The notes: generated by a model not told the origin, from the letters alone. A stretch of 36,948 nucleotides of DNA from Elusimicrobiota bacterium (GCA_031264445.1 JAISDW010000009.1:1-36948), one strand, 5' to 3'. Shown: positions 15,504-25,171, counted from the first letter of the stretch. A program made the numbers and translations.

Positions 15504-16259
15504 ATGGGCGGACATTCGCATTGGGCGGGCATAAAACACAAAAAGGCTTTGGTTGACGCAAAGAAAGGCAAAGTCTTCACCAAAATTATAAGGGAAATTA
15601 CCATAGCGGCCAAACTGGGCGGCGCGGATTTGAACAGCAATGCCCGCCTGCGCAAAGCGGTAGACGACGCCAAAAATGCCAATATGCCGGCCGACAATGT
15701 AAAACGCGCAATAATGAAAGGCACGGGCCAAATCCCGGGCACGGTTTACGAGGAAATTACCTACGAAGGCTACGGGCCGGGCTCCGTCGCCGTCATAGTG
15801 GAATGTACAACCGACAATAAAAACAGAACCTTCTCCGAAATACGCAAAAAATTTACCGATAAGGGCGGCAATACCGGCACGCCGGGCTCGGTGGCTTATA
15901 TGTTCGCAAAAAAGGGTTTGATTCTGGTTGACAAGACCGCCGTATCCGAGGAAGATTTGATGAATATCGCGCTTGAGGCCGGCGCGGAGGACATCAAAAC
16001 CCAGGCCGAAGGTTATGAAATTATCACGCCCGTTGAAGCTTTTGAAGCCGTCAAAACCGCCGTTGAAGCCAAGGGAATAAAGCCCGTCTCGGCGGAGCTG
16101 AGCATGCTGCCCTCCAACGAGGTTGAAATTAAGGACGTTGAAACCGCTTCAAAAATCCTCGCCATGATTGAAAACCTGGAAGAGCATGACGACGTTAAAG
16201 AAGTTTATTCCAACTACAGCATACCGGACGATATTCTGGCAAAAATAGAAAGCAAATAA
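15504..16259 (+). CDS. yebC: YebC/PmpR family protein
   Basis: A 251-residue YebC-type protein, normal length, with the signature N terminus 'GGHSHWAGIKHKKALVDAKK' and 'ADNVKRAIMKGTG'. Members have been described as DNA-binding regulators and, more recently, as ribosome-associated factors that ease translation of difficult proline-rich stretches. Which applies here is not visible. The ATG follows AAAGGAG with a 9-base spacer. It precedes ruvC by 34 bases, the conserved yebC-ruvC arrangement of many bacteria, so the two are probably co-transcribed. Confidence 0.95.
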   Translation: MGGHSHWAGIKHKKALVDAKKGKVFTKIIREITIAAKLGGADLNSNARLRKAVDDAKNANMPADNVKRAIMKGTGQIPGTVYEEITYEGYGPGSVAVIVECTTDNKNRTFSEIRKKFTDKGGNTGTPGSVAYMFAKKGLILVDKTAVSEEDLMNIALEAGAEDIKTQAEGYEIITPVEAFEAVKTAVEAKGIKPVSAELSMLPSNEVEIKDVETASKILAMIENLEEHDDVKEVYSNYSIPDDILAKIESK

Positions 16260-16293
16260 TTTAAGCCCGCGTTTTGCGCGGCGCGCAAACCAA

Positions 16294-16848
16294 ATGAACG
16301 CGAGAGTTTTGGGCATAGACCCCGGATTAGACAGAACCGGCTGGGCCGTCGTAAAAAACGACGGGCCGGCCGGTATGGTTTTGGAGGCGTGCGGCCTTAT
16401 CCACACGCCGGCGGCTTTTGAGCTGCCGCAGCGGCTTGATATTATTTACGGTGAGATAAAAAAAGTCGCAGCCTTATTTGCGCCGCAGGCCGCCGCGATG
16501 GAGGAGATGTTCTTCCTGAAACGCGCGATGACAATGTCCCACACCATACAGACGCGCGGGGTTATACTGCTTGCGCTGCATCAATGCGGCCTGGGCGTGA
16601 GTGTGTACCAGCCAAAAAAAGTGAAGCTGACAGTTGCCGGCAGCGGCGCGGCCGATAAAAAACAAATGCAGCGCATGGTGCAGCTTACGCTGCGTCTTAA
16701 AGAACAGCTGCGCCCCGACGACGCGGCCGACGCCGCGGCCATAGCCGTCTGCCATCTCAAGACCGCGCCCGCAGCCGCGCAGATTGCCGCACAGCAGAAA
16801 TTTCTGGACAAATTAAAGCAGGCCCGCGCGCAGCAATCCCGCCGTTAA
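16294..16848 (+). CDS. ruvC: Holliday junction endonuclease RuvC
   Basis: A 184-residue RuvC. The RNase H-fold catalytic acids are visible: D9 in 'VLGIDPGLDRTGWAVV', a glutamate in 'AAAMEEMFFLKRAMT', and the terminal pair in 'RPDDAADAAAIAVCH'. It cuts Holliday junctions in complex with RuvAB. In most genomes ruvA and ruvB follow directly; here they lie 4.4 kb further on, beyond a repeat-rich island. No promoter was seen between yebC and ruvC. Confidence 0.95.
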   Translation: MNARVLGIDPGLDRTGWAVVKNDGPAGMVLEACGLIHTPAAFELPQRLDIIYGEIKKVAALFAPQAAAMEEMFFLKRAMTMSHTIQTRGVILLALHQCGLGVSVYQPKKVKLTVAGSGAADKKQMQRMVQLTLRLKEQLRPDDAADAAAIAVCHLKTAPAAAQIAAQQKFLDKLKQARAQQSRR

Positions 16849-16865
16849 ATGCTTTGCCCTGTGCC

Positions 16866-17144
16866 ATTTTCTACCTTTAGTAAAAAGCATTGTTTTGGTT
16901 TTGGATATTTGGGCAGTTTTCTACCTTTCGTAAAGAAAGCGGCTCGCAATAGCGGTGCGGAGCATATGCCGTTTTCTCCCTTTTGTAAAGGGAGTACCAC
17001 GGCGTAGCGTAGCGAAGACGGGGGAGGGATTTAAGATAAGCCGTTATTAATAAAGAGTAGTTTACGATTTTATAACTTTACGGCTTTACGGCCTTTAAAT
17101 CCCTCGGCGCTTCGCGCCACTCCCTTTACAAAAGGGAGCAAAAC
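16866..17144. repeat. Palindromic element R2 with upstream half units
   Basis: The complete element is 16972-17144. Its left arm is TTTTCTCCCTTTTGTAAAGG, followed by a GCGTAGCGAAG segment and GGGAGGGATTTAA; its right arm is the reverse complement, ending CTCCCTTTACAAAAGGGAG. The interior is AT-rich (CGTTATTAATAAAGAGTAG) and matches the interior of R1 in reverse. Two decayed half units (TTTTCTACCTTT...) with the linker TTTTGGATATTTGGGCAG precede it at 16866-16960; the same linker occurs before R1 and R4. Together with the terminator at 17165 it fills the ruvC to ankyrin-like gap. Confidence 0.8.
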
Positions 17145-17164
17145 TTGCGCATGACAACAAAAGA

Positions 17165-17193
17165 AACGCCCCGCAATAAAAACGCGGGGCGTT
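17165..17193. terminator. Hairpin terminator of the ankyrin-like gene
   Basis: A 10-bp stem AACGCCCCGC/GCGGGGCGTT with a 9-base loop. Read on the minus strand it is followed by TTCTTTTG, giving a T-rich tail. It lies about 50 bases beyond the stop of the ankyrin-like gene. Confidence 0.7.
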
Positions 17194-17244
17194 AAACTAA
17201 ACAACAAACTAACTCATTACATCAAGGCAACTACAAATTTCAAT

Positions 17245-18057
17245 TTATATCAAATTATAAGTCGTATGCAAAAGGCTGTTGGTATCAAGCGTGCGAATAA
17301 AATCAGCCACTATGCCATTGCTTTTAATCTTTTCCATAAGGCGGGAAAGCTCGTTTTTATTCGTCAAGGCGTAATTTATTGTTTTGTAAGCCGCTTCCTG
17401 TATTAAAGCGGTTGTTCTTGGTATATCTTTTAATAAATTATATACGCCAGGGCTCTTGTTTTCCGCAAATGCAAGAACCGTCATATTCTTGTTATTATCC
17501 CTAATTTCAATATAAGGATTAGCTTTAGGCTTTAAAATCTTGGCCCCGCCAATATTATTACCTTCGGCAGCCGTGGCCACGACAGTGCGGGACTCGTTGG
17601 CATTAGGACCATGGATGGCACAAGCCCTGTCGTAATTAACATCCCAACCCCGTCCCATTAAATATTTAATAATACTTTCGGAATTTTCCCCGCTGTAATA
17701 TGCGGAGACCTGCAATAAATTTAATCCGTTTTTATTGCTATGTAAAATGGGGTCTCCCCACCTCTGGCTTCTGACACAATATTTAATAATTTCTGTAGCC
17801 ACTTTGTCATTTTTCGTAAGCGCATTTTCAAGCAGTTCCCAGGCGGACATATACCGGCCGGCATACTTGCCCATTTTAAATTTATAATTGCTGTCCAAAC
17901 TTGGGTATTCATTCTCCGGTTTCTCGTCTTCAAAATTACATGGTATCTTTGCCTGCGAATTTGTTGCTTCAAAACTAATCTGCGGAATAGCCGCGTAAGA
18001 AAGAGTGGCCAAAACAAACAAACTTAATACAGGCAGGACTAATTTTTTGAGCTGCAT
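17245..18057 (-). CDS. Secreted ankyrin-repeat-like protein
   Basis: A 270-residue protein counted from ATG 18057. The ORF track starts at 18150, but that region contains the promoter, and ATG 18057 has GGAGGAT at a good distance upstream. Residues 1-22 form a signal peptide ('MQLKKLVLPVLSLFVLATLSYA', cleavage probably after YAA). The mature part has helix-turn-helix repeats of ankyrin type: 'SAWELLENALTKNDKVATEI', 'GLNLLQVSAYYSGENSESII' ending in 'GRGWDVN', and 'NMTVLAFAENKS'. The repeats are degenerate, so I would call it ankyrin-like. Such proteins bind other proteins; the target is unknown. Its codon use is more AT-rich than flanking core genes, and it sits in the island that separates ruvC from ruvA, suggesting acquisition. 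Confidence 0.75.
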   Translation of the reverse strand: MQLKKLVLPVLSLFVLATLSYAAIPQISFEATNSQAKIPCNFEDEKPENEYPSLDSNYKFKMGKYAGRYMSAWELLENALTKNDKVATEIIKYCVRSQRWGDPILHSNKNGLNLLQVSAYYSGENSESIIKYLMGRGWDVNYDRACAIHGPNANESRTVVATAAEGNNIGGAKILKPKANPYIEIRDNNKNMTVLAFAENKSPGVYNLLKDIPRTTALIQEAAYKTINYALTNKNELSRLMEKIKSNGIVADFIRTLDTNSLLHTTYNLI

Positions 18058-18121
18058 ATAAATATCCTCCGAAGAAGTATCAAATAATTGATTTATACTA
18101 ATATATGCTGTTTCACTATTA

Positions 18122-18150
18122 AGTATAACACAAAACCGGAAATATGTCAA
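18122..18150 (-). promoter_or_regulatory. Sigma-70 promoter of the ankyrin-like gene
   Basis: Read on the minus strand: TTGACA (18145-18150), 17-base spacer, TATACT (18122-18127). It predicts a leader of about 60 bases before ATG 18057. Confidence 0.82.
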
Positions 18151-18198
18151 GCGTTTTGTAAGATATCAATACATATTGGACTTTGGCCAATTTTAGTC

Positions 18199-18369
18199 TT
18201 TTTCTCCCTTTCGTAAAGGGAGTACCACGAAGGGGCGAGGGATTTAATAATATAAGCAGTTATTGAAAAAAATAGTAGTTTGTAATTTTGCGGCTTTACA
18301 GCCATTAAATCCTCCGCCCGACTTCGCTTCGCTACGCCGTGGCACCTCCTTTACGAAAGGAGGAAAAAG
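18199..18369. repeat. Palindromic element R3
   Basis: About 171 bp. Left arm TTTCTCCCTTTCGTAAAGGG; right arm ending CTCCTTTACGAAAGGAGGAA. The interior is AT-rich and shares GTTATT...AATAGTAGTTT and GGCTTTAC blocks with R2. It lies between the ankyrin-like promoter and the DUF559 element. Confidence 0.82.
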
Positions 18370-18434
18370 GCATAATCTTATTCTTCCGCTCTCTTTCGTA
18401 AAGGGTATTATTTTTACTTTGGATATTTGAGCTG

Positions 18435-18936
18435 TTTTCTCCCTTTAGTAAAGGGAGTGGCCCGCAGGGCCGAGGGATTTAATTGCACCGTATATCCAAT
18501 TCCAGAACAAGCCGTCAGGTGGGGTGGGATTTAATATTATCCCAAATTACTTTTAAAACAGTCTCCAAATCGCGGTATATATCTGTATTCGTAAACCTTA
18601 AAACCGTAAACCCTTTGGAGCTTAAATATAAATCTCTTTCCTTGTCTTTTGCCTTGGCGTCGTCAGTATAATGCCCGCCGCCGTCAAGTTCTATTACCAG
18701 TTTCTCTTTAGTACAGCAAAAATCTGCAATATAATTTCCTACGGGCTTCTGCCTGTAAAATATTGCGTTTTTAATTTGCCCTTTTCTTATTTTTGACCAT
18801 AGGATTAATTCCGGCTCCGTCATTCTTGCTCTTAAGTTCCGGGATAATGATTTATTGTTTTTATTGTATTCTATCATTAAATCCCTCCCCGTCTTCGCTG
18901 CGCTACGCCGGTACTCCCTTTACAAAAGGGAGAAAA
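18435..18936 (-). mobile_element. Palindromic element R4 carrying a DUF559 nuclease ORF (candidate autonomous element)
   Basis: About 502 bp bounded by inverted arms. On the + strand the left tip is TTTTCTCCCTTTAGTAAAGG; on the minus strand the right tip is TTTTCTCCCTTTTGTAAAGG. These are the arms of R1, R2, R3 and R5. Where the other copies have about 60 bp of AT-rich interior, this one holds a DUF559 ORF. The arm supplies GGGAGGGATTTAATG, i.e. a Shine-Dalgarno sequence and the ATG of the ORF. The C-terminal codons lie in another arm-like stretch (ATTAAATCCCACCCCACC). This suggests that R4 is the coding form and the others are deletion derivatives, which is inference. Confidence 0.6.
18515..18877 (-). 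CDS. DUF559 endonuclease-like protein inside palindromic arms
   Basis: A 120-residue protein of the DUF559 family (PF04480), which has a PD-(D/E)xK fold related to Vsr-type nucleases. Visible features: 'MTEPELILWSKIRKGQIKNA' (E21/E23), 'FYRQKPVGNYIADFCC' with D52, 'LVIELDGGGHY' with E63 and D65, and 'KDKERDLYLSSKGFTVLRF'. Family members are putative DNA nucleases of unknown biological role. The length is normal and no inactivating change is obvious. Start and ribosome binding site are within the repeat arm (GGGAGGGATTTAATG), and the last residues 'IKSHPT' are encoded by arm-like sequence. A role in moving the palindromic family is plausible but unproven; an innocent passenger is the alternative. 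Confidence 0.85.
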   Translation of the reverse strand: MIEYNKNNKSLSRNLRARMTEPELILWSKIRKGQIKNAIFYRQKPVGNYIADFCCTKEKLVIELDGGGHYTDDAKAKDKERDLYLSSKGFTVLRFTNTDIYRDLETVLKVIWDNIKSHPT

Positions 18937-18983
18937 CGACAAACGCTTTACGGCATTACTTTAATTATCTTTCTATATTTTAA

Positions 18984-20876
18984 TTATTTATTGTAAGTAA
19001 TGGCACCCATTGACCTGTAGGCATTATACATACCATCTTGAAGCAGCTTACGCTTGGCCTCCTCCGTAGATACAAATCTTCGCGTTGCCGCTACAAGCTC
19101 TTTGGCAAAATTATCCAAATTTAACGGCGTTATAACGCCGTTAAATTCAACGACAATATACCCGCCGTTTTCAGGCTTTTCATAATATTCTTTTTGCTCC
19201 TTGGTCCTCACTATAATTATAATGGGCATTTTTTCAGGATTGCTCTGCAATAATACGTTCAAATCACCCTCTGGGGAAAAGTTTTCCGCATGGCTCTTGC
19301 CGTCTTTGCCCGTAACAAGAGACTTAACAATCTGCCAGTAATAATTATCGTCTGGTATACCTTGGAGATCATTGCCCTTAAAACCGTCTATCATCGCTAT
19401 TGTCAACGGCTGGCTGGTTTTAGCTTTAGACAAAATATCTATTATTTCAGGGCCGTATGTTTCTTTATATTTTTTATCAACATCATCTAATTCTTTATCT
19501 ACACGCTTTTGATCGCTCCCAAGAAATATGCCAAAGGCACCTAAATTTTCATTATAAAAAGCTCTTCCGGGGCCGTTACCTTTCAAGTCTTTGGGAAACA
19601 TCCAAGGATTATCTTTCGGATTATCTTCATAATCAAACTTTCCTTGAAAGGTTTTTAAGGCGGAGCATTCTGTTTTGCCGGCGCAAAACAGCTCCTTTGT
19701 AATATCTCTGCGTATATCTTCATTACCCGAGATTATATTTTCGCCGCTTCCTTGCAGTTGAATAGGTTGAGGTTTATTATCTAATGCGGATTCATCAACG
19801 GACATTGAGCTTTGCCCACCGGAACCCATTGAGGAACCTGACACCTTATCTTGCTTTATTGCCGCAGGCCAAAACTTCTCACCCATCAACTGTTGCTGAA
19901 ATAATTTCTTGACATCCGCAAGCATGGTCGTATTATCTTTCTGTTGCTTTGCCGCTTCTTTCGCGTTTGCCGCAGCAACTTTGCCTGCCACTGCTCCGGC
20001 CGCAGCCCTGCTGCCTGCGCCGCCGCGCGAAACCCCGCGCGAGCCGCCCGCACCCGCGCCGCCATAAGAACCGCCGCCACCGCCGCCGCGGCCGGCTTTG
20101 GCGTCAGCAGTAAGCGGCGCGCCGAAGCCGTCAAAATTCCCAAAGCCGCCGCCTTTGCCGCTGTGCCGCCGGCCGCCGGCCTCGTCAAATAAGCTCCGCG
20201 CGCCATTGCCGCTGAGTCTGTTGTAATCCCCGCTTTGCAAAAACTGCGCCACGCCGCCCGGGTAATTAGTCCGCTCCGCGTATTTGGCGGCTTCAATTAT
20301 TTGCCAGTCTTCCAGCCCGGGCGCGGCTTTTTTGGCGGCCTTATAATCCTGCTCGCTGACGGTTGCGCCCAAAAACTGATCATAAGGCACCAGGCCGTTT
20401 TCCGTCTTTACGAATTTGCTGCCAGACTCGTCCTGATACACTTCGTAAATCGGGCCGCCGTTGATGCGCACGTATTCTTTGGAGCTTTCGGCCACGGCTT
20501 CAGCCTGCGCGATCTGCTGCGCGCGTATGGCTTCGGCCTGCGCCATTGCCGCAGCATGGTACGTAGCAGCATCGGAGGAGGAAAGCGCGTCCCGCCGTAC
20601 GTCCCGGTCCCCGCCGGAGGCGCCGCGTGCACCCGCGGCGGGCTTCCTGCCGGCGGCACTCTCATAAAACGCTTTCGCCCGCTTGGCGTAAGCCGCAAGC
20701 GGATTGCCAAAGGTGGATAAAGGTTCGGCTATATACTTTTCCCCCAGCTCCCTGATTAAGGAGCCCTCGGGCCATAAAAACGGCAGGCACATGAAAATTA
20801 CAAAGAAAATCAGGGCGGCGGCCCATACCGCGTGGTTTTTGAAAAATCTGCCCAGCTTCTGTTTTTGTTTTTGCAT
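18984..20876 (-). CDS. Membrane-anchored Ala/Gly-rich protein of unknown function
   Basis: A 630-residue protein counted from ATG 20876, which has GGGGAGG 9 bases upstream; the track start 20933 has no ribosome binding site. A single membrane helix lies at about 17-36 ('VWAAALIFFVIFMCLPFLW') after a basic N terminus, so the bulk is probably outside the cytoplasmic membrane. Residues about 50-190 are Ala-rich and charged. About 215-310 is a low-complexity Gly/Ser/Arg/Ala region ('GRGGGGGGSYGGAGAGGSRG'), followed by a Lys/Gln-rich stretch. The C-terminal 270 residues look globular, with alternating charged helices and strands ('MPIIIIVRTKEQKEYYEK', 'GYIVVEFNGVITPLNLDNF'). I recognise no family. 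The position in the ruvC-ruvA island, between palindromic repeats, suggests lineage-specific content. Confidence 0.7.
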   Translation of the reverse strand: MQKQKQKLGRFFKNHAVWAAALIFFVIFMCLPFLWPEGSLIRELGEKYIAEPLSTFGNPLAAYAKRAKAFYESAAGRKPAAGARGASGGDRDVRRDALSSSDAATYHAAAMAQAEAIRAQQIAQAEAVAESSKEYVRINGGPIYEVYQDESGSKFVKTENGLVPYDQFLGATVSEQDYKAAKKAAPGLEDWQIIEAAKYAERTNYPGGVAQFLQSGDYNRLSGNGARSLFDEAGGRRHSGKGGGFGNFDGFGAPLTADAKAGRGGGGGGSYGGAGAGGSRGVSRGGAGSRAAAGAVAGKVAAANAKEAAKQQKDNTTMLADVKKLFQQQLMGEKFWPAAIKQDKVSGSSMGSGGQSSMSVDESALDNKPQPIQLQGSGENIISGNEDIRRDITKELFCAGKTECSALKTFQGKFDYEDNPKDNPWMFPKDLKGNGPGRAFYNENLGAFGIFLGSDQKRVDKELDDVDKKYKETYGPEIIDILSKAKTSQPLTIAMIDGFKGNDLQGIPDDNYYWQIVKSLVTGKDGKSHAENFSPEGDLNVLLQSNPEKMPIIIIVRTKEQKEYYEKPENGGYIVVEFNGVITPLNLDNFAKELVAATRRFVSTEEAKRKLLQDGMYNAYRSMGAITYNK

Positions 20877-21000
20877 TTTACGAAACCTCCCCTGTAGCTT
20901 ATTATCCCTGTCCTGCAAAAAACGGCCATACATACTGTATATATCTTACAATAATTATATATTAACAAATTTACACAATATTGCAAGTACTTGGCGGGCT

Positions 21001-21192
21001 GCCTTTAGTAAATGGAATGCTTTGGCTTTATGGCTGTTTTCCTCCTTTTGTAAAGGAGGTGCCCACAGGGCGGAGGATTTAATGATTGTAAATATGTAAA
21101 GTCGGAAACCGTTATTTATTAATAGCTTATTTTAAATCCCTCTCCGCCTTCGCTTCGCTGCGCCGGTACTCCCTTTACAAAAGGGAGAAAAA
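21001..21192. repeat. Palindromic element R5 with upstream half unit
   Basis: The complete element is about 21037-21192. Left arm TTTTCCTCCTTTTGTAAAGG, with CCTCC tips, and GGAGGATTTAATG; right arm ending CTCCCTTTACAAAAGGGAG, with CTCCC tips. As in R1, each tip keeps its own pairing while the two tips differ. A decayed half unit (GCCTTTAGTAAATGGAATGC) precedes it. It fills most of the gap before ruvA; no promoter for ruvA was recognised beyond it. Confidence 0.8.
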
Positions 21193-21257
21193 TACTAAAA
21201 CTACCAAATGCCCGATATCTAACACCGTTATTGCTTTAAATTAAGTAAAATAGCTTT

Positions 21258-21862
21258 ATGATAGCTTATCTCAAGGGCGAGGTTCTGGAAACCGGCGAAG
21301 GCGGCGTAATTCTGCTGGCCGGCGGCGTAGGGTACGAGGTCAATATGGCCGCCCCCAGCGCGGCCGCGCTTGAAGCGGGCCAAAATACCGCGCTGTATAT
21401 TTGCGAATCCCTTTCGCCATACGACGGCACGTCGCTTTACGGATTTTTGACCAAAGAAGACAGACAGCTGTTCCTTCTCTTCAAAGAATCCATACCCAAT
21501 ACCGGCCCCAAAAAAGCTTTGGAATTTTTGGCAAAAGCGCTGCGCTCGGTGGCGGATTTCCGCCGCGCAATAATGACGCAGGACCCTAAAATCCTGACGG
21601 CAATCTTCGGCTTCACCGCTAAAACCGCGCAAAAATTAATTGATTCGCTCAAAGACAAAATTGACGGCATATCCGTGCAGGGCGAAGTCAAAATAAAAAC
21701 CGCGCAGGAGCCCCTGCTCTCGGAAGTGCTCAGCGCGCTTACGGCTTTGGGCTATTCCGCGCAGGAGGCCCGCAGAGCGCTTGAGACAATCCGCAGGCAG
21801 GACGGCCCGCAGCCGGCCGGCGTGGAAGAAAACATAAAATCAGCTTTAAGGATACTGCGCAA

Positions 21863-21866
<4 letters not shown>
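21258..21866 (+). CDS. ruvA: Holliday junction branch migration protein RuvA
   Basis: A 202-residue RuvA. The N-terminal OB fold begins '[20 protein letters not shown]' with 'GGVGYEVNM'. The helix-hairpin-helix region is around '[20 protein letters not shown]', and a C-terminal domain III ('[20 protein letters not shown]') contacts RuvB. RuvA tetramers hold the four-way junction for RuvB. The usual '..VxGIGPKxA' hairpin reads 'IPNTGPKKA' here, a small deviation. The stop overlaps the ruvB start by 4 bases (ATGA), showing coupling. Confidence 0.93.
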
Positions 21867-22881
<1,015 letters not shown>

Positions 22882-22885
<4 letters not shown>

Positions 22886-24000
22886 GGCGGCTTTTACCCC
22901 TCCTTCCAACGCTGCTGCTTTTGTGCGCCGCCTGCGCCGCGCCGTCTGCGCGTGCGAGCCAGCAAACGCGCGGCAGGCAGGTGCGGGTGCTGCTGGCGCA
23001 GCCGCAAAACGCAGCCGATATACGCGCCTCGGGTCCTTTCACCCTCGTAAATTTAGACGGCGGTAAAAAATTCAAAATCGCAAAAGGCGGCGTCTTTAAA
23101 ATCTCAAAATCCGGCAAAGAACTGCGGGCGGGCAATATCGCTACGGCAAAAGGCGTGCGCATAGAGCTGAATAATCCCGCGGATTATTTCACTTTAGGCG
23201 GCGTGCAATACCGCGGGCCGCTGTCGGTTACGCCGCTGCGCGCCGGCATAAATATAACGGAACATATTGATTTGGAAGATTATCTGACGGGCGTGCTGCC
23301 TTATGAAATGAGCCCCAGCTGGCCGCTTGAAGCCCTTAAAGCGCAGGCTGTCGCCGCGCGCACCTTCACGCTTAAAACAATAGAAAATACCAAAAACAAA
23401 GATTTTGATTTATATAATGACGTACGCAGCCAGATGTACAAAGGCACGGTTAAAACTTATGACAGCGTAAAAAAAGCCGTGGAAGGAACGAAAGGCGAAA
23501 CGATGCTGTACAAGGGTAAAATCTTCCCGGCGTATTACCACTCCAACTGCGGCGGGCATACCAACGGCGGCAGCGAAAATATTAAACCTCTCAACGGCGC
23601 GAAATGCGGCTACTGCAAAGGCGCGCCCAATTACGAATGGCAAAAAACGCTGCCGAAAGAAGCGCTGAACAATTACCTCAAAAAAAACAATATAAAAGGC
23701 GAAATTAAAAAAATAAAAATAGGCAGAAAGCAGGCCGGCGGCCGCGCGGCCACGCTGGTGCTGATAACTTCCAAAGAAAAAAAAGAAGTAAACTGCGGCG
23801 CGCTGCGCGCCGCGATAGGGCCCGATAATTTAAGAAGCTGCGTGATAACGAAAATAAGCGGCCTTAAGCTGCAGGGGCGCGGCTACGGCCACGGCAAAGG
23901 CCTGTGCCAGGAAGGCGCAAAAGCCATGGCTTTGCAGGGTAAGAGTTATAAAAAAATCCTGGCGCGCTATTACCCGGGCGCGGAAATAAAAAAAATCTGA
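22882..24000 (+). CDS. SpoIID/LytB domain protein (probable peptidoglycan lytic enzyme)
   Basis: A 372-residue exported protein. It starts at GTG 22882, overlapping the ruvB stop; a signal sequence '[18 protein letters not shown]' fills the first 20 residues. Whether a cysteine is lipidated is unclear, as the lipobox is imperfect. The SpoIID domain is evident in '[20 protein letters not shown]', '[16 protein letters not shown]', '[11 protein letters not shown]' and the C-terminal '[19 protein letters not shown]'. SpoIID family proteins are lytic transglycosylases acting on glycan strands stripped of stem peptides. Elusimicrobiota are not known to sporulate, so a cell-wall remodelling role is likely. 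The next gene is a DigH-like hydrolase with a similar preferred substrate. Confidence 0.9.
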
Positions 24001-25169
24001 TGAAAGCCGCAACAAAAATCCTAATCGCGCTTGCCGCGCTGCTGAGCGCCTGCGGCGGCTTTTGCGCAGACGCGCCGCAGCTGCGCGGGGCGTGGGTCGC
24101 CACTGTGGGCAATATTGACTGGCCGTCCGCGCCGGGCCTCGGCGCGGAGCAGCAGCAAAAAGAACTTACGGAAATGTTTGACAATCTCAAAAAAGCGGGG
24201 TTCAACGCGGTCTTCCTGCAGGTACGGCCCGCGGCGGATACTTTCTGGCCGTCCGAGCTGGAGCCGTGGTCCGTCTATTTAACCGGCACGCAGGGCGCGA
24301 ACCCGGGCTACGACCCGCTGGCCTTCGCCGTTGAGCAAGCGCATAAACGCGGCCTGCAATTGCACGCGTGGGTAAACCCTTTCCGCGTGGCTTTAAGCCC
24401 CAAAACCACGCTGGCAAAAAATCATCCCGCCGTCAAAAACAAAAGCTGGGTTATAGAATACGACGGTAAAAGATTTTATGACCCTGGCAATCCCGCCGCG
24501 CGGGAGCATTGCATAAAAGTGATAACCGAAATCACCCGCAAATACGATATTGACGGCATACATCTTGACGATTATTTTTACCCCTACCCCGACGCAAAAA
24601 ATACGCCGGTAAAAGACGGCGCTTCTTTCAAAAAATATGCGCGCAAAGGCCAAAGCCTTGAAGACTGGCGGCTGCAAAACATAAATTCTTTTTTGCGCGA
24701 TTTGAGGGCCGCCGTAAAAAAAGCAAAACCCGGCGCGGCCTTCGGCATAAGCCCCTTCGGCATATGGTGCAATGCAAAGGACTGCGAGGGCGGCTCCCCG
24801 ACTGCGGGTTTCAACTCCAAACTGGTTTTGTATTCGGACGGCAGGGCCTGGCTGCGCGAGGGCCTGCTTGATTATATAGCGCCGCAGATTTACTGGCATA
24901 TCGGCCACAAAACCGCGTCTTTTGACAAGCTGGTTGACTGGTGGGCCGCGCAGGTGAAAGCCGCGCCCGTTGGCAGCCCCAAGTTATACATCGGCATAGC
25001 CGCGTACAAGCACGCCTCCGGCGAATGGAAGGATAAAAACCAGCTGGGCCGGCAGATAAAATACGCGAGCAAAAATAAAAACGTGGACGGGTTTATTTAC
25101 TTCAGCGCGGGCAAAGCGCTCGGCGCAAAAAGAGATACCGCGCGGATAATAACCGCGCTTAACAAATAA
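24000..25169 (+). CDS. DigH/YddW-like glycoside hydrolase lipoprotein (GHL10/DUF187)
   Basis: A 389-residue protein. The signal peptide ends in a good lipobox, 'LAALLSAC', predicting lipidation at C18. The GHL10/DUF187 domain starts at 'LRGAWVATVGNIDWPSA' and shows 'GFNAVFLQVRPAADTFWPSE', 'GLQLHAWVNPFRV', 'YDIDGIHLDDYFYPYPD' and 'DYIAPQIYWHIG', the expected TIM-barrel blocks including acidic residues at the strand ends. E. coli YddW (DigH) cleaves denuded peptidoglycan glycans at the division site; a similar role here is inference. The ATG overlaps the SpoIID-like stop by one base (TGATG), so the two are co-translated. Confidence 0.9.
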   Translation: MKAATKILIALAALLSACGGFCADAPQLRGAWVATVGNIDWPSAPGLGAEQQQKELTEMFDNLKKAGFNAVFLQVRPAADTFWPSELEPWSVYLTGTQGANPGYDPLAFAVEQAHKRGLQLHAWVNPFRVALSPKTTLAKNHPAVKNKSWVIEYDGKRFYDPGNPAAREHCIKVITEITRKYDIDGIHLDDYFYPYPDAKNTPVKDGASFKKYARKGQSLEDWRLQNINSFLRDLRAAVKKAKPGAAFGISPFGIWCNAKDCEGGSPTAGFNSKLVLYSDGRAWLREGLLDYIAPQIYWHIGHKTASFDKLVDWWAAQVKAAPVGSPKLYIGIAAYKHASGEWKDKNQLGRQIKYASKNKNVDGFIYFSAGKALGAKRDTARIITALNK

Positions 25170-25171
25170 AT

